A DNA stretch of 64,000 bases from a virus: IMG/VR virus record IMGVR_UViG_3300018411_000639, positions 48,617-112,616 of that record, one strand, 5' to 3'. The notes below the pieces were generated by a model that was not told where the DNA came from, searched no databases, and worked only from the letters and a program-made list of their open reading frames with translations. The position numbers and the translations under genes were made by a program. Shown piece after piece: positions 27,901-36,637 of the stretch (positions within the stretch are counted from its first letter, which is position 1; the number at the start of each line of letters is the position of its first letter).

Positions 27901-29087
27901 GCGATAATCTCAGGGATGTAAGACAGGGTCTCTCTTTCGTCGCGCTCGCTGCTCCATACAGAAAGAGCGTAGCGCGCATCCGAATGAAGAGAAGGCATTA
28001 CATCTGCTCTCGGTTGGATCAGGATATCCTCTTCCGAGTGTGTTGCAATGACGGGCTTTGTTGAGACAATCAAACCCGACTTGCTTTCGTACTGAAGGGT
28101 TTTAATTTGAAGGTTGCTCAAGGTGATCGTCTTGCCGGTCTCTCCTGCTGCTGTCGTGAGCTCTATCCTAAGATACGACATTTTTAGGGCGTTGAAGAAA
28201 GAGGCGACCAAATTCCCTGTCCCTGTTTTTGCTTCCGTCCAAAGAGCGCCGTCTTGGGAGTACTGAACCTTGTACTGTAAAGTGCTGGAGGTTGAGGTGA
28301 TATTCAAGAGAACCTCCTTCACCTGAACAGACCCTTGGAAGGAGAAGTCCAGACGAATATTGCCATTCGCAACAACCCAAGCGAGATTGCTGTTGAAGAT
28401 GTTTGCGAGATGACCAGCGCCCGCCTTTGATGTGTAGTTCGCCACTGCGCTCAGGTGACCGGGTACGGCGACAGCGTCCATGGAACTAACCTCTGACCGT
28501 ATTCGCTCGGCTGTCTCGAGAGGTATCGAGAAGAGATCTGACGCAATCCTTGCACGAACAGCGCCATCCACGACTTGCGATTTGTTTTCGTCAAAAGCAG
28601 CTTTTTCAGTGCTGTCAAAAAGAATAGAGCTCACGGGAACAATGCTGTCGGTTGTTTTCACGTAGGCTTTCGAAATGTAATCCATTCCCAATCCCGGAAG
28701 CAGAGCTGTCTGGTTAGGTCCGACGCTGAGGAAGTCTTCCCTTGTTCGGACTTTGTTTTCCAGAGAAATCAACATCTCTTTGGATGCATCCCGGATGACC
28801 TCGGTAACGTTCTCCGGCATCCGAGCCAAGATCTCTAGTTTTGTCTGCTCAACGTTTTCCAGAACCATGTTCGTATCTACGGCGTGCGTGTTGACGATGC
28901 TCTCCATTGAACGAAGACGGTCATCAATGCTCTGATGACCGCCCCTTGCTCCAATGATTTCGCCGTTTCCGCCAACTTGCTGAAGAACAGTCTCCTCGAT
29001 CGCGTCTTGGAGCGTCGCCCGTTCCCCTTTGAAGTTCTTGATCTCGTTATAGATATTTGCGATGATCGTGTATAGCTTATTCTGCAC
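24933..29087 (-). CDS. Large 1384-aa adhesin with discoidin-like domains
   Basis: The N-terminal 150 residues are helical. Residues about 215-340 look like an F5/8-type C (discoidin) jelly roll (LDFSFQGSVQVKEVLLNI, VQYSQDGALWTEA, MSYLRIELT). A second such domain occurs near residues 1060-1200 (WVDIVIDFRNNVYIDKL, FAWSLDGKEYETL, RFVRIRLERPYSSS). Such domains bind carbohydrates in many surface proteins. It is the largest protein of the adhesin block and probably recognises host wall glycans. No enzymatic motif was found. The gap upstream of its 3' neighbour (24815-24932) holds only a small hairpin (TGCAGG/CCTGCA). Confidence 0.75.
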   Translation of the reverse strand: MQNKLYTIIANIYNEIKNFKGERATLQDAIEETVLQQVGGNGEIIGARGGHQSIDDRLRSMESIVNTHAVDTNMVLENVEQTKLEILARMPENVTEVIRDASKEMLISLENKVRTREDFLSVGPNQTALLPGLGMDYISKAYVKTTDSIVPVSSILFDSTEKAAFDENKSQVVDGAVRARIASDLFSIPLETAERIRSEVSSMDAVAVPGHLSAVANYTSKAGAGHLANIFNSNLAWVVANGNIRLDFSFQGSVQVKEVLLNITSTSSTLQYKVQYSQDGALWTEAKTGTGNLVASFFNALKMSYLRIELTTAAGETGKTITLSNLQIKTLQYESKSGLIVSTKPVIATHSEEDILIQPRADVMPSLHSDARYALSVWSSERDERETLSYIPEIIAVTPNLFRDESGMSPSENTLSSRHLRDLNAKLCARFLDVESTGLTLSGEVGTVSIDRATYAEDVANAWQTDDQVAMGVEFKLNGTRHVVAISEANLNGSYIVTVGGVELKVRILVSGEQSLRVDILPIQTGQDIIAEDISIVFHAPLRQEETTIYTQTDSSTSVSYKTIDTKDRSIQTFAFGSDYRTYDYHENEQGQAIYNYSPFNRSVSGFAGTIIGKDVYAGRYSSAYDNEDITNAVRLQKRYGTKKNCGLPATVFLATDTSHLEDAVDSHLQAFFSESRNPVFSPTKTYETKTYIANQKISNISPREVALTPDAIRYALSFDGDAYYVFDVETDTWVPFAVAQMTSQALTSIPEGAFEKIRHGSEWLYLKIIFYEVNSEVSQIDVQMQSDAFVVIEEGEVQSKGMTLPSLQRMKPGTLRADVLSQTRFFYLATSMSNYIPSERYAVSGHDVLNWRDVRWQEIDNVTIKEYDVGYRALSYENLTTEPVILRVVRTLIENRTGVIDTTDSLKDEVLSLTEQQKETLGFAKLLQQNVGLLHESFVNTGSVPVDLPTVLLPDIKEFESDWVEPDDTFAIESVEKLRGVQVWESKDAYVPYSEHLLLNESTKDRFLAYQTVIENDGGLLASDYDRDNPYMAPEDILSYSTLSFSTHMFDVSSTLAPSNTVDPRFGTAPFQRILDNQGEHGSTTGDRDEMWYVTKHDTVYWDLPGEDQRWVDIVIDFRNNVYIDKLSNVQFGFRRNEGSFTDAYVIAQQITSFAWSLDGKEYETLYTQNGTSAYSKLGINVDFKKELRFVRIRLERPYSSSKGKGIVTFKNVNILYCPVRYVHNSEGYIQNKTGIDTSNWSEFSQIQVDRFIDHNPAEMRFALSDSPNASAWKYWSGATWVTTANPTIASSMSIETLLSLTKTQLDLLNKGTLYIRAIFETTDIFKTPVLRSVSFLHTESESTRHFDIIDPSTAGLRYYENDKRMILQNKSGTKKRFKVILL

Positions 29088-29106
29088 GGTATCACTTTCT
29101 TTCTGC

Positions 29107-30072
29107 TTAGTATTTGACTGTTATAGAGAATCCGTCGATCAGCGGAATAAGGAAGACAATCTTCCCGTTCGTGATCAGGTAATCATTTCCATGCTCGAGC
29201 ATCAAGCCATCAATGTAGACGACCGAGTTACTCGTAACACTTTCCGGAAGATAGTAAGTGTCCTCCGAAGACGTCACATCAAACTCATGCTCTTTATAGG
29301 AGAGAGTTATCCGGTTCTCCAATTCCTGAAGTTTGTCTGTGATGTAAGGCAGGGTAATCAGGTTCGGAAGGTTAGCCGGCAATAGCTGCTCCAGATTCCC
29401 GACACGAGAGGACATTTCCTGAACAAAAGCCATCAGAGTTTCTGCTGTTGCGCTTTCCAGAATCCCTGCAGTCTTTACAAAATCAAGGGCTTCGATCTTG
29501 GCCAGACGAAAAGCCAACTCGTTCGTAATACCTGAGTTCGTCACAACCTGAAGGACTTCGCCACCTGAAGAACTTGACCGCAATAACTGGCCAAGCCCGT
29601 CGTACTCGTACTCCTTCTGTCCGATCAAAAGTCCCTCGGTATCGTAGAAGGCTTCTTTTGTGATATTTCCTTGTCCATCGTAGGTGTAGTGGGTGTCATA
29701 ATTCAGCTCACCACGAACCGTCTCCTTGGTTATGTCTCCGTTGGGATTGTATTCGTAGGTGCGAGCAACCGTCAACCTCTCCAATACCTCGGTAGCACGG
29801 AACAGATCCATGTTCGTCAGTCGTTCATTCAGCGAAGCATTGAACCCTCTCGCGTCAGCAATCTCTTGCTCGAGCGCCTCTGTGGAAAGGGCCGCTCCGT
29901 CGATTGTTTCCTGTACGGCAGCTTGCACGGTAGCCATCCGGCCTTCCAGTTCGATGACTTTTCCTGCGTTCGCCTCCGTCTCGACATGGAGACCTCGAAT
30001 TTCTTCTCCGAGGTCTTTGTACTGAGGATCGGTAGCTTTGATGTACTTTAGCTTATTCGTTGTAGCGGGCAA
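29107..30072 (-). CDS. Fibre-type protein with YD-repeat and VYIDG modules
   Basis: This 321-residue protein starts at a TTG (30072) with AGGTGAG 5 bases upstream; no ATG is better placed. It has an N-terminal coiled coil (residues about 15-100), three YD-like strands (YEYNPNGDIT, YTYDGQGNIT, YEYDGLGQLL; residues about 107-165), a helical stretch, and a C-terminal repeat-type domain (EDTYYLPESVTSNSVVYIDG, NDYLITNGKIVF). It shares modules with the small YD protein at 23.1 kb and several fibres, so domain shuffling within the block is evident. Confidence 0.7.
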   Translation of the reverse strand: MPATTNKLKYIKATDPQYKDLGEEIRGLHVETEANAGKVIELEGRMATVQAAVQETIDGAALSTEALEQEIADARGFNASLNERLTNMDLFRATEVLERLTVARTYEYNPNGDITKETVRGELNYDTHYTYDGQGNITKEAFYDTEGLLIGQKEYEYDGLGQLLRSSSSGGEVLQVVTNSGITNELAFRLAKIEALDFVKTAGILESATAETLMAFVQEMSSRVGNLEQLLPANLPNLITLPYITDKLQELENRITLSYKEHEFDVTSSEDTYYLPESVTSNSVVYIDGLMLEHGNDYLITNGKIVFLIPLIDGFSITVKY

Positions 30073-30082
30073 TTACGCTCAC

Positions 30083-30232
30083 CTACCTCTCGCTCGATTT
30101 AACAGACTTTGTAGCCCTTTTCTGTTTGGGGGAGGTTGCTGCCTTCAAGGATTCATTCTCTTTCCTGAGGGCCTCGTTTTCTTTCTTGAGAGCGACTGAC
30201 ACGCTCTCTATGGTTTCGAACTTAAATCCCAT
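30083..30232 (-). CDS. Small coiled-coil protein with basic tail
   Basis: A 49-residue gene with AGAGAGGTGAG before its ATG at 30232, ending TAG at 30083. Residues 10-31 form a heptad-like charged helix (VALKKENEALRKENESL), and residues 34-49 are a Ser/Lys/Arg-rich tail. It lies between two fibre genes, filling a 175-bp gap. Function is unknown; a chaperone or clip for trimeric stalks is possible. Confidence 0.6.
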   Translation of the reverse strand: MGFKFETIESVSVALKKENEALRKENESLKAATSPKQKRATKSVKSSER

Positions 30233-30247
30233 ATCTTCTCACCTCTC

Positions 30248-33238
30248 TTATAGACTATACAGGAACGCCATAGCGCTTAGTGCTGCATCTGGAGACAGTA
30301 ACTCTGCTTTCAGGATAAGCTCGGTGCTTTGGTTCCCGAATGTGTGCAGACTGTCTGCGTTAACCGGATCAAAGTCCTCTCCACCATCGCCGTTATCGAC
30401 GTAGAAACTTACATCGCCGATGGTCTGTGCCGTAAGGATGATGTGTTGGTACATCTCCAGCGTCAGCTCACGGAAAACCACGGCTCCCGGCTTGGACTTG
30501 TCAATCAATCGCATCAAGTGAAGGTTCCCGTCGTAGTAGACATTGTGGCTTCCGGTTGTATTAAATTCAGGCGGAGAGATATCCGATGCCGCCTTTCCGT
30601 CATCCAGAATGACCTGACCCTCTGTGACGAAAGTAGGAGTTTCGTAAATCTTCTTGAAATCGCCCAGGTTCTCGGACGTCATGAGTTTGATGTTGGTGAC
30701 TTCGATACGTTCGCCGTTGGAACTGGAGAAGAAGATCACGCGGAACTTCAGTGCGTTGACCTCATCGAAAGTAAGGGCAATGTGATTATTCCACACATTG
30801 TTGTCGTAAACGACATTGCTCACGATTGATCCCGTAAAGTCTGAGGGAATACCTTGCTCTCCTATCCGCAGATCTGTAACAGGTAACCACAGAGGGTTTG
30901 CGTAGGCGTCGTTGACTTTCGCTAACGGGTCGCTTGCATACTGCAAGGCAAAACTCTTGCCCGCCGTTCTTTGCTTCCCAAAGAACAACAGTACCTTGTT
31001 TAGCGACTCAACTGTAGGCGTTGCAATCAGGAGAGACTTCGGTTGTGTCACGGTAGGCGCAACGTCGGAATGCCCGAAGGTGGCTGTGTTCGCGATTATG
31101 TTGGAGGCTCCTTGCCCGCCTGTTGACCACTCAATCGTCGTCCCTGCTACTTGGCCAAAAACATTCTTCGTCTTCGACATCACGATGTTGTCGATATAGA
31201 GTTCCTGATCTACCAAGAGATTATCAAACCTCATCAGGATATTCTGGATACTTTCTGCGTTTGTCCCTCCTGGAATCGGCAGATAGTGTCGATGCCAACG
31301 GTCGAGGGCTTCGTCATCGAAGTAGTCCAAATCGAACCCGCTCGCATCGCTCTTACCTAACTGCAAGGCACTCACGAGGTAAGCTGTATTGTCTAGGCTC
31401 ACGATGTCCGTTGTTGCAATACTACCCAACCAGTCTTCGCCTTCAAGCCCTCTCCCCAGATTACTGTCAACGTGCCAACTGAAAGCAACACTGGTACCCG
31501 AGAGGAGATGCATTACTCTCCCGAAAGCCACAGTGAAGGTGATGACGTAACTGCCGAACGCATCAGGAGGGAACGTTATAGGTATCCAGTCACTCGTTTG
31601 GACTGCCGTGGTCGGCGTACCCTCGTAGCCGTTCTTCCCGCCAAATGTAATCGGGACCGGCCTGTTGAACGCAGGATAAGCGGAATCCACGGCACCTACT
31701 CCCGCAGATACGTTGTCTAGGTGCAAATGAAAGTTCTCAATCTTCACATACTCCCCGACAGGAAGGCTAATGGAGATCCTGAAGCGATCGTGTTCCGGTC
31801 TTACTGTCGGAGTCGCCTCACGGACACGTGTTCGAATCGTCCTCCCTGTCATGTCGATAGCTGTTGGCAGATTTGTTGCCCATTCTGAGAGGACGGAAGC
31901 CACGGCTTCGTTCGAGCGCATCAGAGCCATTTTGGCTTTTTGGTGGTTCTGGTTGGACTTCACATCAACCTTTAACGTGCCGTAACTGGACATGTTTAAT
32001 GGTGAGGCAAATTCTTTCCGGACAGTAGCGTGCACAGAACTGCGTTCGCTCCATAAGCGCAGGTTTACCAGATTACAGAATTGAGGCGTTCTGTTGATGA
32101 CGACTTTGATGCCGGTGATGTTTGCGACAGCGCTGAACAAGAATACGTTGGTTGGGCGGGTGTTGTCTGTGATTGCGCCGTCAGATGACACTTGACCATC
32201 TGTAGCGATGTTCAGTTCCTCACCTCTTAGCGTCTTCGGTTTGACCAGTGATTCGAATCGCTTCCAGCCCAGTCCGGTGTACTCTGTTACGAAAGTATCG
32301 GTTGTATAGAAGATCTCGTAGTCAGCAGGCACGTTCGCAGGGCTCTTATCCCAAACAAGGTCCAGTCTGTTCGTGTTGCCTTTGTTGTTGATGCCGATCA
32401 CATAAGCGATGGCGTTGCTGTTCGGAATAGCCGTGCTGAGCGGAGATGAACCTGTCACGACTCGTTTGCCGATACCGGCAGCCAAGTCTCTTCGTCCAAT
32501 GAAAGTCGAGCCACTGATAGGCCGACCTTTAAGGTTCAGCTTCAGGGATCCGTGACCGGATGTTTTGTCCGAGCCTTCGACTGTTATCTTCATGTTCTCC
32601 GGGTTCTGCCATTCCGTCAGGCTTTCGTTCTCGACAAGCAGGCGTTCCGCATCCCCTTCGGTACGGTAGATGACAGCCCCCTCGTTTCCTGCAGGGATAT
32701 TCTTCAGCTTCAATTCAACCGAGTTGTTCGCGCCTGCGCCAGTTGTGATTGTTTCAGCGTTTGCGATGTTCGTCTCTCCGTACTTACTCTTGTACGTTAC
32801 GCCATAGGAGTAGCGTTTATTGGGTTGGAGCGTGCCTAGTTCGGGCCCATTCGTGATGTTCGTCAGTTCCGGAACCGATCCTGATCGCATTCCGTAGTCG
32901 ATGGAACTGTCGTCGTCAAACTCCTCTTTGACGGATTTATCTAAGCCGTATTTTGTAGAGTTGACCAACATGCCTAGCTTCAGCAACTGAACGTCGCGCT
33001 CTTCGTTTGTGTAGATACCTTGCGGGCCGCCACCACCTCCCGTATGGAAGTGCAGGTGGTCAGCGTTCCCCATCTGCGTTAATGTGTTTCGTTGCGAAAG
33101 AGTTAGGTCCGCCTCGTTGCTGTGAGTCGGATGGTCTAGCACCATCTTGTCTTCGTTTAAGCGGAAGCTCGGATGCAAGTGTTTTTCTTCTACCTGCCCG
33201 TCACCGATACGATGTCCTTTTACTTTTGACGATACCAT
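30248..33238 (-). CDS. 996-aa adhesin with multiple beta-sandwich modules
   Basis: The N-terminus shares a pattern with the next two upstream genes (GHRIGDGQVEEKHLHPSF, then LDHPTHSNEADLTLSQRN), probably the segment that attaches it to a common virion anchor. A His-rich loop follows (HLHFHTGGG). The remainder holds Fn3/Ig-like strands (NKRYSYGVTYKSKYGETNIA) and at least two carbohydrate-binding-type jelly rolls (SYGTLKVDVKSNQNHQKA, LYIDNIVMSKT). It is likely a receptor-binding or accessory fibre. No catalytic motif was seen. Confidence 0.7.
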   Translation of the reverse strand: MVSSKVKGHRIGDGQVEEKHLHPSFRLNEDKMVLDHPTHSNEADLTLSQRNTLTQMGNADHLHFHTGGGGGPQGIYTNEERDVQLLKLGMLVNSTKYGLDKSVKEEFDDDSSIDYGMRSGSVPELTNITNGPELGTLQPNKRYSYGVTYKSKYGETNIANAETITTGAGANNSVELKLKNIPAGNEGAVIYRTEGDAERLLVENESLTEWQNPENMKITVEGSDKTSGHGSLKLNLKGRPISGSTFIGRRDLAAGIGKRVVTGSSPLSTAIPNSNAIAYVIGINNKGNTNRLDLVWDKSPANVPADYEIFYTTDTFVTEYTGLGWKRFESLVKPKTLRGEELNIATDGQVSSDGAITDNTRPTNVFLFSAVANITGIKVVINRTPQFCNLVNLRLWSERSSVHATVRKEFASPLNMSSYGTLKVDVKSNQNHQKAKMALMRSNEAVASVLSEWATNLPTAIDMTGRTIRTRVREATPTVRPEHDRFRISISLPVGEYVKIENFHLHLDNVSAGVGAVDSAYPAFNRPVPITFGGKNGYEGTPTTAVQTSDWIPITFPPDAFGSYVITFTVAFGRVMHLLSGTSVAFSWHVDSNLGRGLEGEDWLGSIATTDIVSLDNTAYLVSALQLGKSDASGFDLDYFDDEALDRWHRHYLPIPGGTNAESIQNILMRFDNLLVDQELYIDNIVMSKTKNVFGQVAGTTIEWSTGGQGASNIIANTATFGHSDVAPTVTQPKSLLIATPTVESLNKVLLFFGKQRTAGKSFALQYASDPLAKVNDAYANPLWLPVTDLRIGEQGIPSDFTGSIVSNVVYDNNVWNNHIALTFDEVNALKFRVIFFSSSNGERIEVTNIKLMTSENLGDFKKIYETPTFVTEGQVILDDGKAASDISPPEFNTTGSHNVYYDGNLHLMRLIDKSKPGAVVFRELTLEMYQHIILTAQTIGDVSFYVDNGDGGEDFDPVNADSLHTFGNQSTELILKAELLSPDAALSAMAFLYSL

Positions 33239-33243
33239 TTTAA

Positions 33244-34239
33244 TCAGTACCTCCTCTTACATATAGTCAGATTGCAGTTAGCGGGCATTGGTAACACCAT
33301 TTGGATCTGATGTTCGCCTACTTCCAAAAAGTCTTCCCCGGCTTGAAGCAACAGCCCATCTTCGTAGACAACCAGTTCATCAAGCCCTGGTGTGTACGAG
33401 AAGACAGTGTCAACTGCCGTCTGGTCTGCCACACTCTTCATCCGGTAAATCCAGTCGTAAAGTCTGCCGGCATTTGTTCCGATGACACGAAGTTTCGTTC
33501 CCGCAGGGAGAACTTCGTTCAAGAGAACACTGGTGCCATTTACCTCTGTGTAGTCGTTATCTGCTCCTGGCATAAGGAGCAAAGGTCCTTCATAAATCAT
33601 AAGCGAGCCATCTCCTAAGCGATAAGGGTTCGGCAGAATAATCTCTTGTTGGTTCTCCTGCAGTTCAATAGTGGTTTCCCACGTGCTCATCGCCTGAATG
33701 GTGATGTCACCCGTTCCGATCTCACCCGTTCCGCTTCCGGCGCTAGCTAGACTGTTCAGCTTGGATGTCAGCGTAGTGAAGTCCCCTTTGGCGTTACTAA
33801 TGTCTTCGTAAAGAATGTCGAGGTCTTTATGGCCTCTTACCCCTGCGTGACTGTTGATCTTGTCGTCAAGGCTTATCTGGATGGCATCCAGTGCCGCCTT
33901 TAAAGAGACCTCGTCCCCGACAGCTTCTCCGACAAGATCAACCAACTCGTCCACGGCAGTCTTGCTGGCTTTGCCTTTCAGTGTGTTCTGGAGAGTCAAG
34001 CCCTCTTCTCGCGCATTGGCGATTTCCATGATGGCGAGAACAACGTCTTTCAAGTCGAGTTCCTTCACTAGCTGCGGGTTCGTGTTCTTGATCAGATCCA
34101 ACGTCGCTTTGTTCTCGTGGTTGTGTGTCCCGTGATTCAACTGAATATTTCTTTCCGGAATGCGGAGGTCATTACTTAGATGCTCCGTCTTGATGGACTT
34201 GTGCGCCAAGCGATTGCCACCCAATTTCGTTCTGGACAT
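33244..34239 (-). CDS. Fibre protein with two repeat domains
   Basis: A 331-residue protein whose N-terminus (LGGNRLAHKSIKTEHLSNDL, then LNHGTHNHENKATLDLI) resembles the anchor region of the adjacent 996-residue adhesin. A helical stalk (70-170) follows, then two copies of the repeated domain: LMIYEGPLLLMPGADNDYTE and LVVYEDGLLLQAGEDFLEV. It stops 6 bp before the adhesin start, so the two are tightly coupled. Confidence 0.7.
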   Translation of the reverse strand: MSRTKLGGNRLAHKSIKTEHLSNDLRIPERNIQLNHGTHNHENKATLDLIKNTNPQLVKELDLKDVVLAIMEIANAREEGLTLQNTLKGKASKTAVDELVDLVGEAVGDEVSLKAALDAIQISLDDKINSHAGVRGHKDLDILYEDISNAKGDFTTLTSKLNSLASAGSGTGEIGTGDITIQAMSTWETTIELQENQQEIILPNPYRLGDGSLMIYEGPLLLMPGADNDYTEVNGTSVLLNEVLPAGTKLRVIGTNAGRLYDWIYRMKSVADQTAVDTVFSYTPGLDELVVYEDGLLLQAGEDFLEVGEHQIQMVLPMPANCNLTICKRRY

Positions 34240-34243
34240 TCCG

Positions 34244-35524
34244 TCACCTCCTCTTGTAAACTGTGATCCTTGAGCCGAATGGCGGCTCTTCCAAAAGTTG
34301 GATAACGCGGTTGCTTAGTTCTGCATAGTCTTCGTCTACCGTTAGTTGCAGTCCGTTTTCGTAGACGAGAATATCGTTTCTGCCGGTATAGAACACGTTC
34401 GTCAGATTGAAGACCGTCTGACCTTCCACACTGACGAATCGCTCATTCCAGTTAAGAAGAGCAGCGATACAAGTAACCTTGATTTGTTCCCCTTCTTCCA
34501 GAGGATAATTGAAGCGGATCTGCTTCTCGTCCACTTCCATGTAATCGAAGCCTTTCCCTAGCCACTGCACAAGGCCGCTTGCGCTAACCAGAAGCATATT
34601 GGCGCCGGGGATATAGGTTTCCGAAAGATCGAAGATGGTCTGACCTTCTGTCGCCACAAAGTCTAGCGACCAGGACTGTTGCTGATAGTCGTGTCCGTGA
34701 TAAAGGACTTGTCCGGCCGCCTGCACTCCTTCTTGTCGAAAGACGAACTTCGTTGCTGCGGGATAAGGGGCTCTCAGTAATCTGACGCGATAAGCATCCA
34801 GTTCTTCGTAGTCATCTCCTTCGGTCAACCGCAAGCCATTTACAAAGACAGAGAGGGAGTGATCACCCCTCATGTATTTGTTCTGAACAATGAAATCGGT
34901 TTGACCATCCGAGCTGATAACTTCTTCATGAAGCGGAGAGAAGACAGTGTGCGTTGTTTCTGTCAAGAAAGACAGGTACACTTCCGGCTCCAGAGGATAG
35001 AGCATCCTCACGTGCGTATCTGATACTTCCGTGTAATCCAGATCAGGCGTCAAGAGTTCTCCATCACGGAATACGCGCAGGTGCTGATTGTCAGCCACAA
35101 ATGTATGCAGGAGATGGAAGTCCACCTCTTCGCCTTCCGTCAGGAACTCTTCACGGAAACCGGAACGGTAAGCGAAGCTGATTGTCGCATCCCCTTCTGT
35201 CCCTTCCATTCCCTCCCCGCTAGCGCTCAACGCATCCTTTATCGCCTGTACGTCTGCAGCAATCTGAGTAATATCTCCGTCGATAACGAGGATCTTTTCA
35301 TCTGTGCTGCTGACGACTTCAGACAGGTCGTCCTGCGTAACCACCGAGAAACTCAAGTCCGAGGAAGGGATCCCTGTCATCGGTTTTGTATACTTCTCAC
35401 TTAACGCTTCCTGTAGTCCTGTGATGGATTCAATAGGATGCTGATTAGCCAATCCTCTATTGAAGAGGAGATTATGATCGTTATTGATGTTGGTATTGCC
35501 TTTTCGCACAATGCGGATTGCCAT
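34244..35524 (-). CDS. Fibre protein with four tandem repeat domains
   Basis: The 426-residue product has an N-terminal attachment motif (NQHPIESITGLQEALSEKY), a short helix and then four tandem copies of a domain of about 75 residues, each with a GQT-x-F strand, a VFVNGLRL- or VYENGLQL-type turn, a DY-x-E strand and a G-x-x-x-V end. It is the clearest multi-copy example of the domain found in many proteins of this window. A repeated beta shaft with adhesin function is the likely role. Confidence 0.75.
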   Translation of the reverse strand: MAIRIVRKGNTNINNDHNLLFNRGLANQHPIESITGLQEALSEKYTKPMTGIPSSDLSFSVVTQDDLSEVVSSTDEKILVIDGDITQIAADVQAIKDALSASGEGMEGTEGDATISFAYRSGFREEFLTEGEEVDFHLLHTFVADNQHLRVFRDGELLTPDLDYTEVSDTHVRMLYPLEPEVYLSFLTETTHTVFSPLHEEVISSDGQTDFIVQNKYMRGDHSLSVFVNGLRLTEGDDYEELDAYRVRLLRAPYPAATKFVFRQEGVQAAGQVLYHGHDYQQQSWSLDFVATEGQTIFDLSETYIPGANMLLVSASGLVQWLGKGFDYMEVDEKQIRFNYPLEEGEQIKVTCIAALLNWNERFVSVEGQTVFNLTNVFYTGRNDILVYENGLQLTVDEDYAELSNRVIQLLEEPPFGSRITVYKRR

Positions 35525-35535
35525 AGCTTCTCCTC

Positions 35536-36627
35536 CTATTCGAGAATGATTTTAAATCGGTAACTGTCTGCGAAGGCCGGTCCGAACTGCGTGATGTCTC
35601 TGTCTATCTTAATCAGGAAATCGTAGCTGACATTAGGGAGCAAGTCAGGTAGTTCCAGTTTCGTCTGGTACGTCGGCGTGTCGCTCGCAAAGGCCAGCGT
35701 AACTTGATCGCCTCCGCGATAATAAGACACAGGCGCCACAGACAAAGCGATACCTCTAAGTGGTTCCGCTTCTCTGCTGATGATGGTTACAGGAAGAACT
35801 GTTTCCTTGCCGGTAACCCTGCCGAGATCAAAGATATTGGCGTTAAGTACCGCTTGCTCTGCTATCAGGACTTCGACGTTGTACGCGTAATCGTACACAT
35901 CCCCTCCGCACAACGTAACGTCTTCAAGTCCACCAATCTCAATTCCGTCTGCACCCACAACCGACAATCTTGCGCTCGTCAGAGGGAGTAGTACTGTAGT
36001 CAGATCAACCAGTGCTTTCCCGTTGGAGTTCTTTACGGCGTCCTGATTCGCAAGGACATTTACGCCATTTTGGTCATAGATGCGAACGGTCGCATCGCTC
36101 GGAACGTTATTGACCGACAGTAGGTTAGATTTGTAGAAAGATACACCCAAGACTCGCAGCATATCTGAAACATAGGTCTGGACTCCATCAATGAAGAATC
36201 CGACTTCGTTCGCATCGTTCATTTCGGAATTACCTGCGTTCACCCAAGTCAGTCCGTCGCGCGAGATACAGAAAGTATGTACGCCCTTTTCTACGCACAG
36301 TTTGATGTAACGAAAGAGACTAAGCTCTTTCGCTCCTGTAAAGTAGTGTTGGCATTCAATCTGGTTCCCTGTATTCGACAAAACCACAAGACCCGAAACG
36401 TCAGATAACGTCTCGGGGTTGTGGTAGATCTGGGCTTGCATGACATAATCGTGAGAAGGTGTCGGAATTGACATGGTGAGACGTTCTTCTCCATGCTCCA
36501 ACCCAACATACCCCGCCTCAAAGACCACCCGACTGTAATCGTTGGGCGACAGGTTCCATAGCAAATTGCTGCTCGCAAAGTCATCTTCGAACAGGTATCC
36601 ACTGGAAACTTTCGTCAAAGTAGCCAT
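35536..36627 (-). CDS. Virion protein with N-terminal lectin-like domain
   Basis: Residues about 10-175 of this 363-residue protein look like a concanavalin-A-type jelly roll (FEDDFASSNLLWNLSP, SGLVVLSNTGNQIECQH, IKLCVEKGVHTFCISRDG, NEVGFFIDGV). The remaining part contains Ig-like strands (PSDATVRIYDQNGVNVLAN; TYQTKLELPDLLPNVSYDF). It probably binds sugars. One exact operator-like motif is present near the start (36460-36473). The start ATG is 10 bp after the preceding gene's stop. Confidence 0.6.
   Translation of the reverse strand: MATLTKVSSGYLFEDDFASSNLLWNLSPNDYSRVVFEAGYVGLEHGEERLTMSIPTPSHDYVMQAQIYHNPETLSDVSGLVVLSNTGNQIECQHYFTGAKELSLFRYIKLCVEKGVHTFCISRDGLTWVNAGNSEMNDANEVGFFIDGVQTYVSDMLRVLGVSFYKSNLLSVNNVPSDATVRIYDQNGVNVLANQDAVKNSNGKALVDLTTVLLPLTSARLSVVGADGIEIGGLEDVTLCGGDVYDYAYNVEVLIAEQAVLNANIFDLGRVTGKETVLPVTIISREAEPLRGIALSVAPVSYYRGGDQVTLAFASDTPTYQTKLELPDLLPNVSYDFLIKIDRDITQFGPAFADSYRFKIILE
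36460..36473 (-). promoter_or_regulatory. Dispersed operator-like motif (intragenic, exact copy)
   Basis: TGTCGGAATTGACA on the plus strand, read as M-S-I-P-T in the lectin-like protein. No convincing promoter is beside it. Confidence 0.6.
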
Positions 36628-36637
36628 GTTGCACTCC

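Noticed and set aside
34961-34974. TGTCAAGAAAGACA in the fibre gene
   Set aside because: Same TGTC/GACA arms, but a different centre; too degenerate to include.
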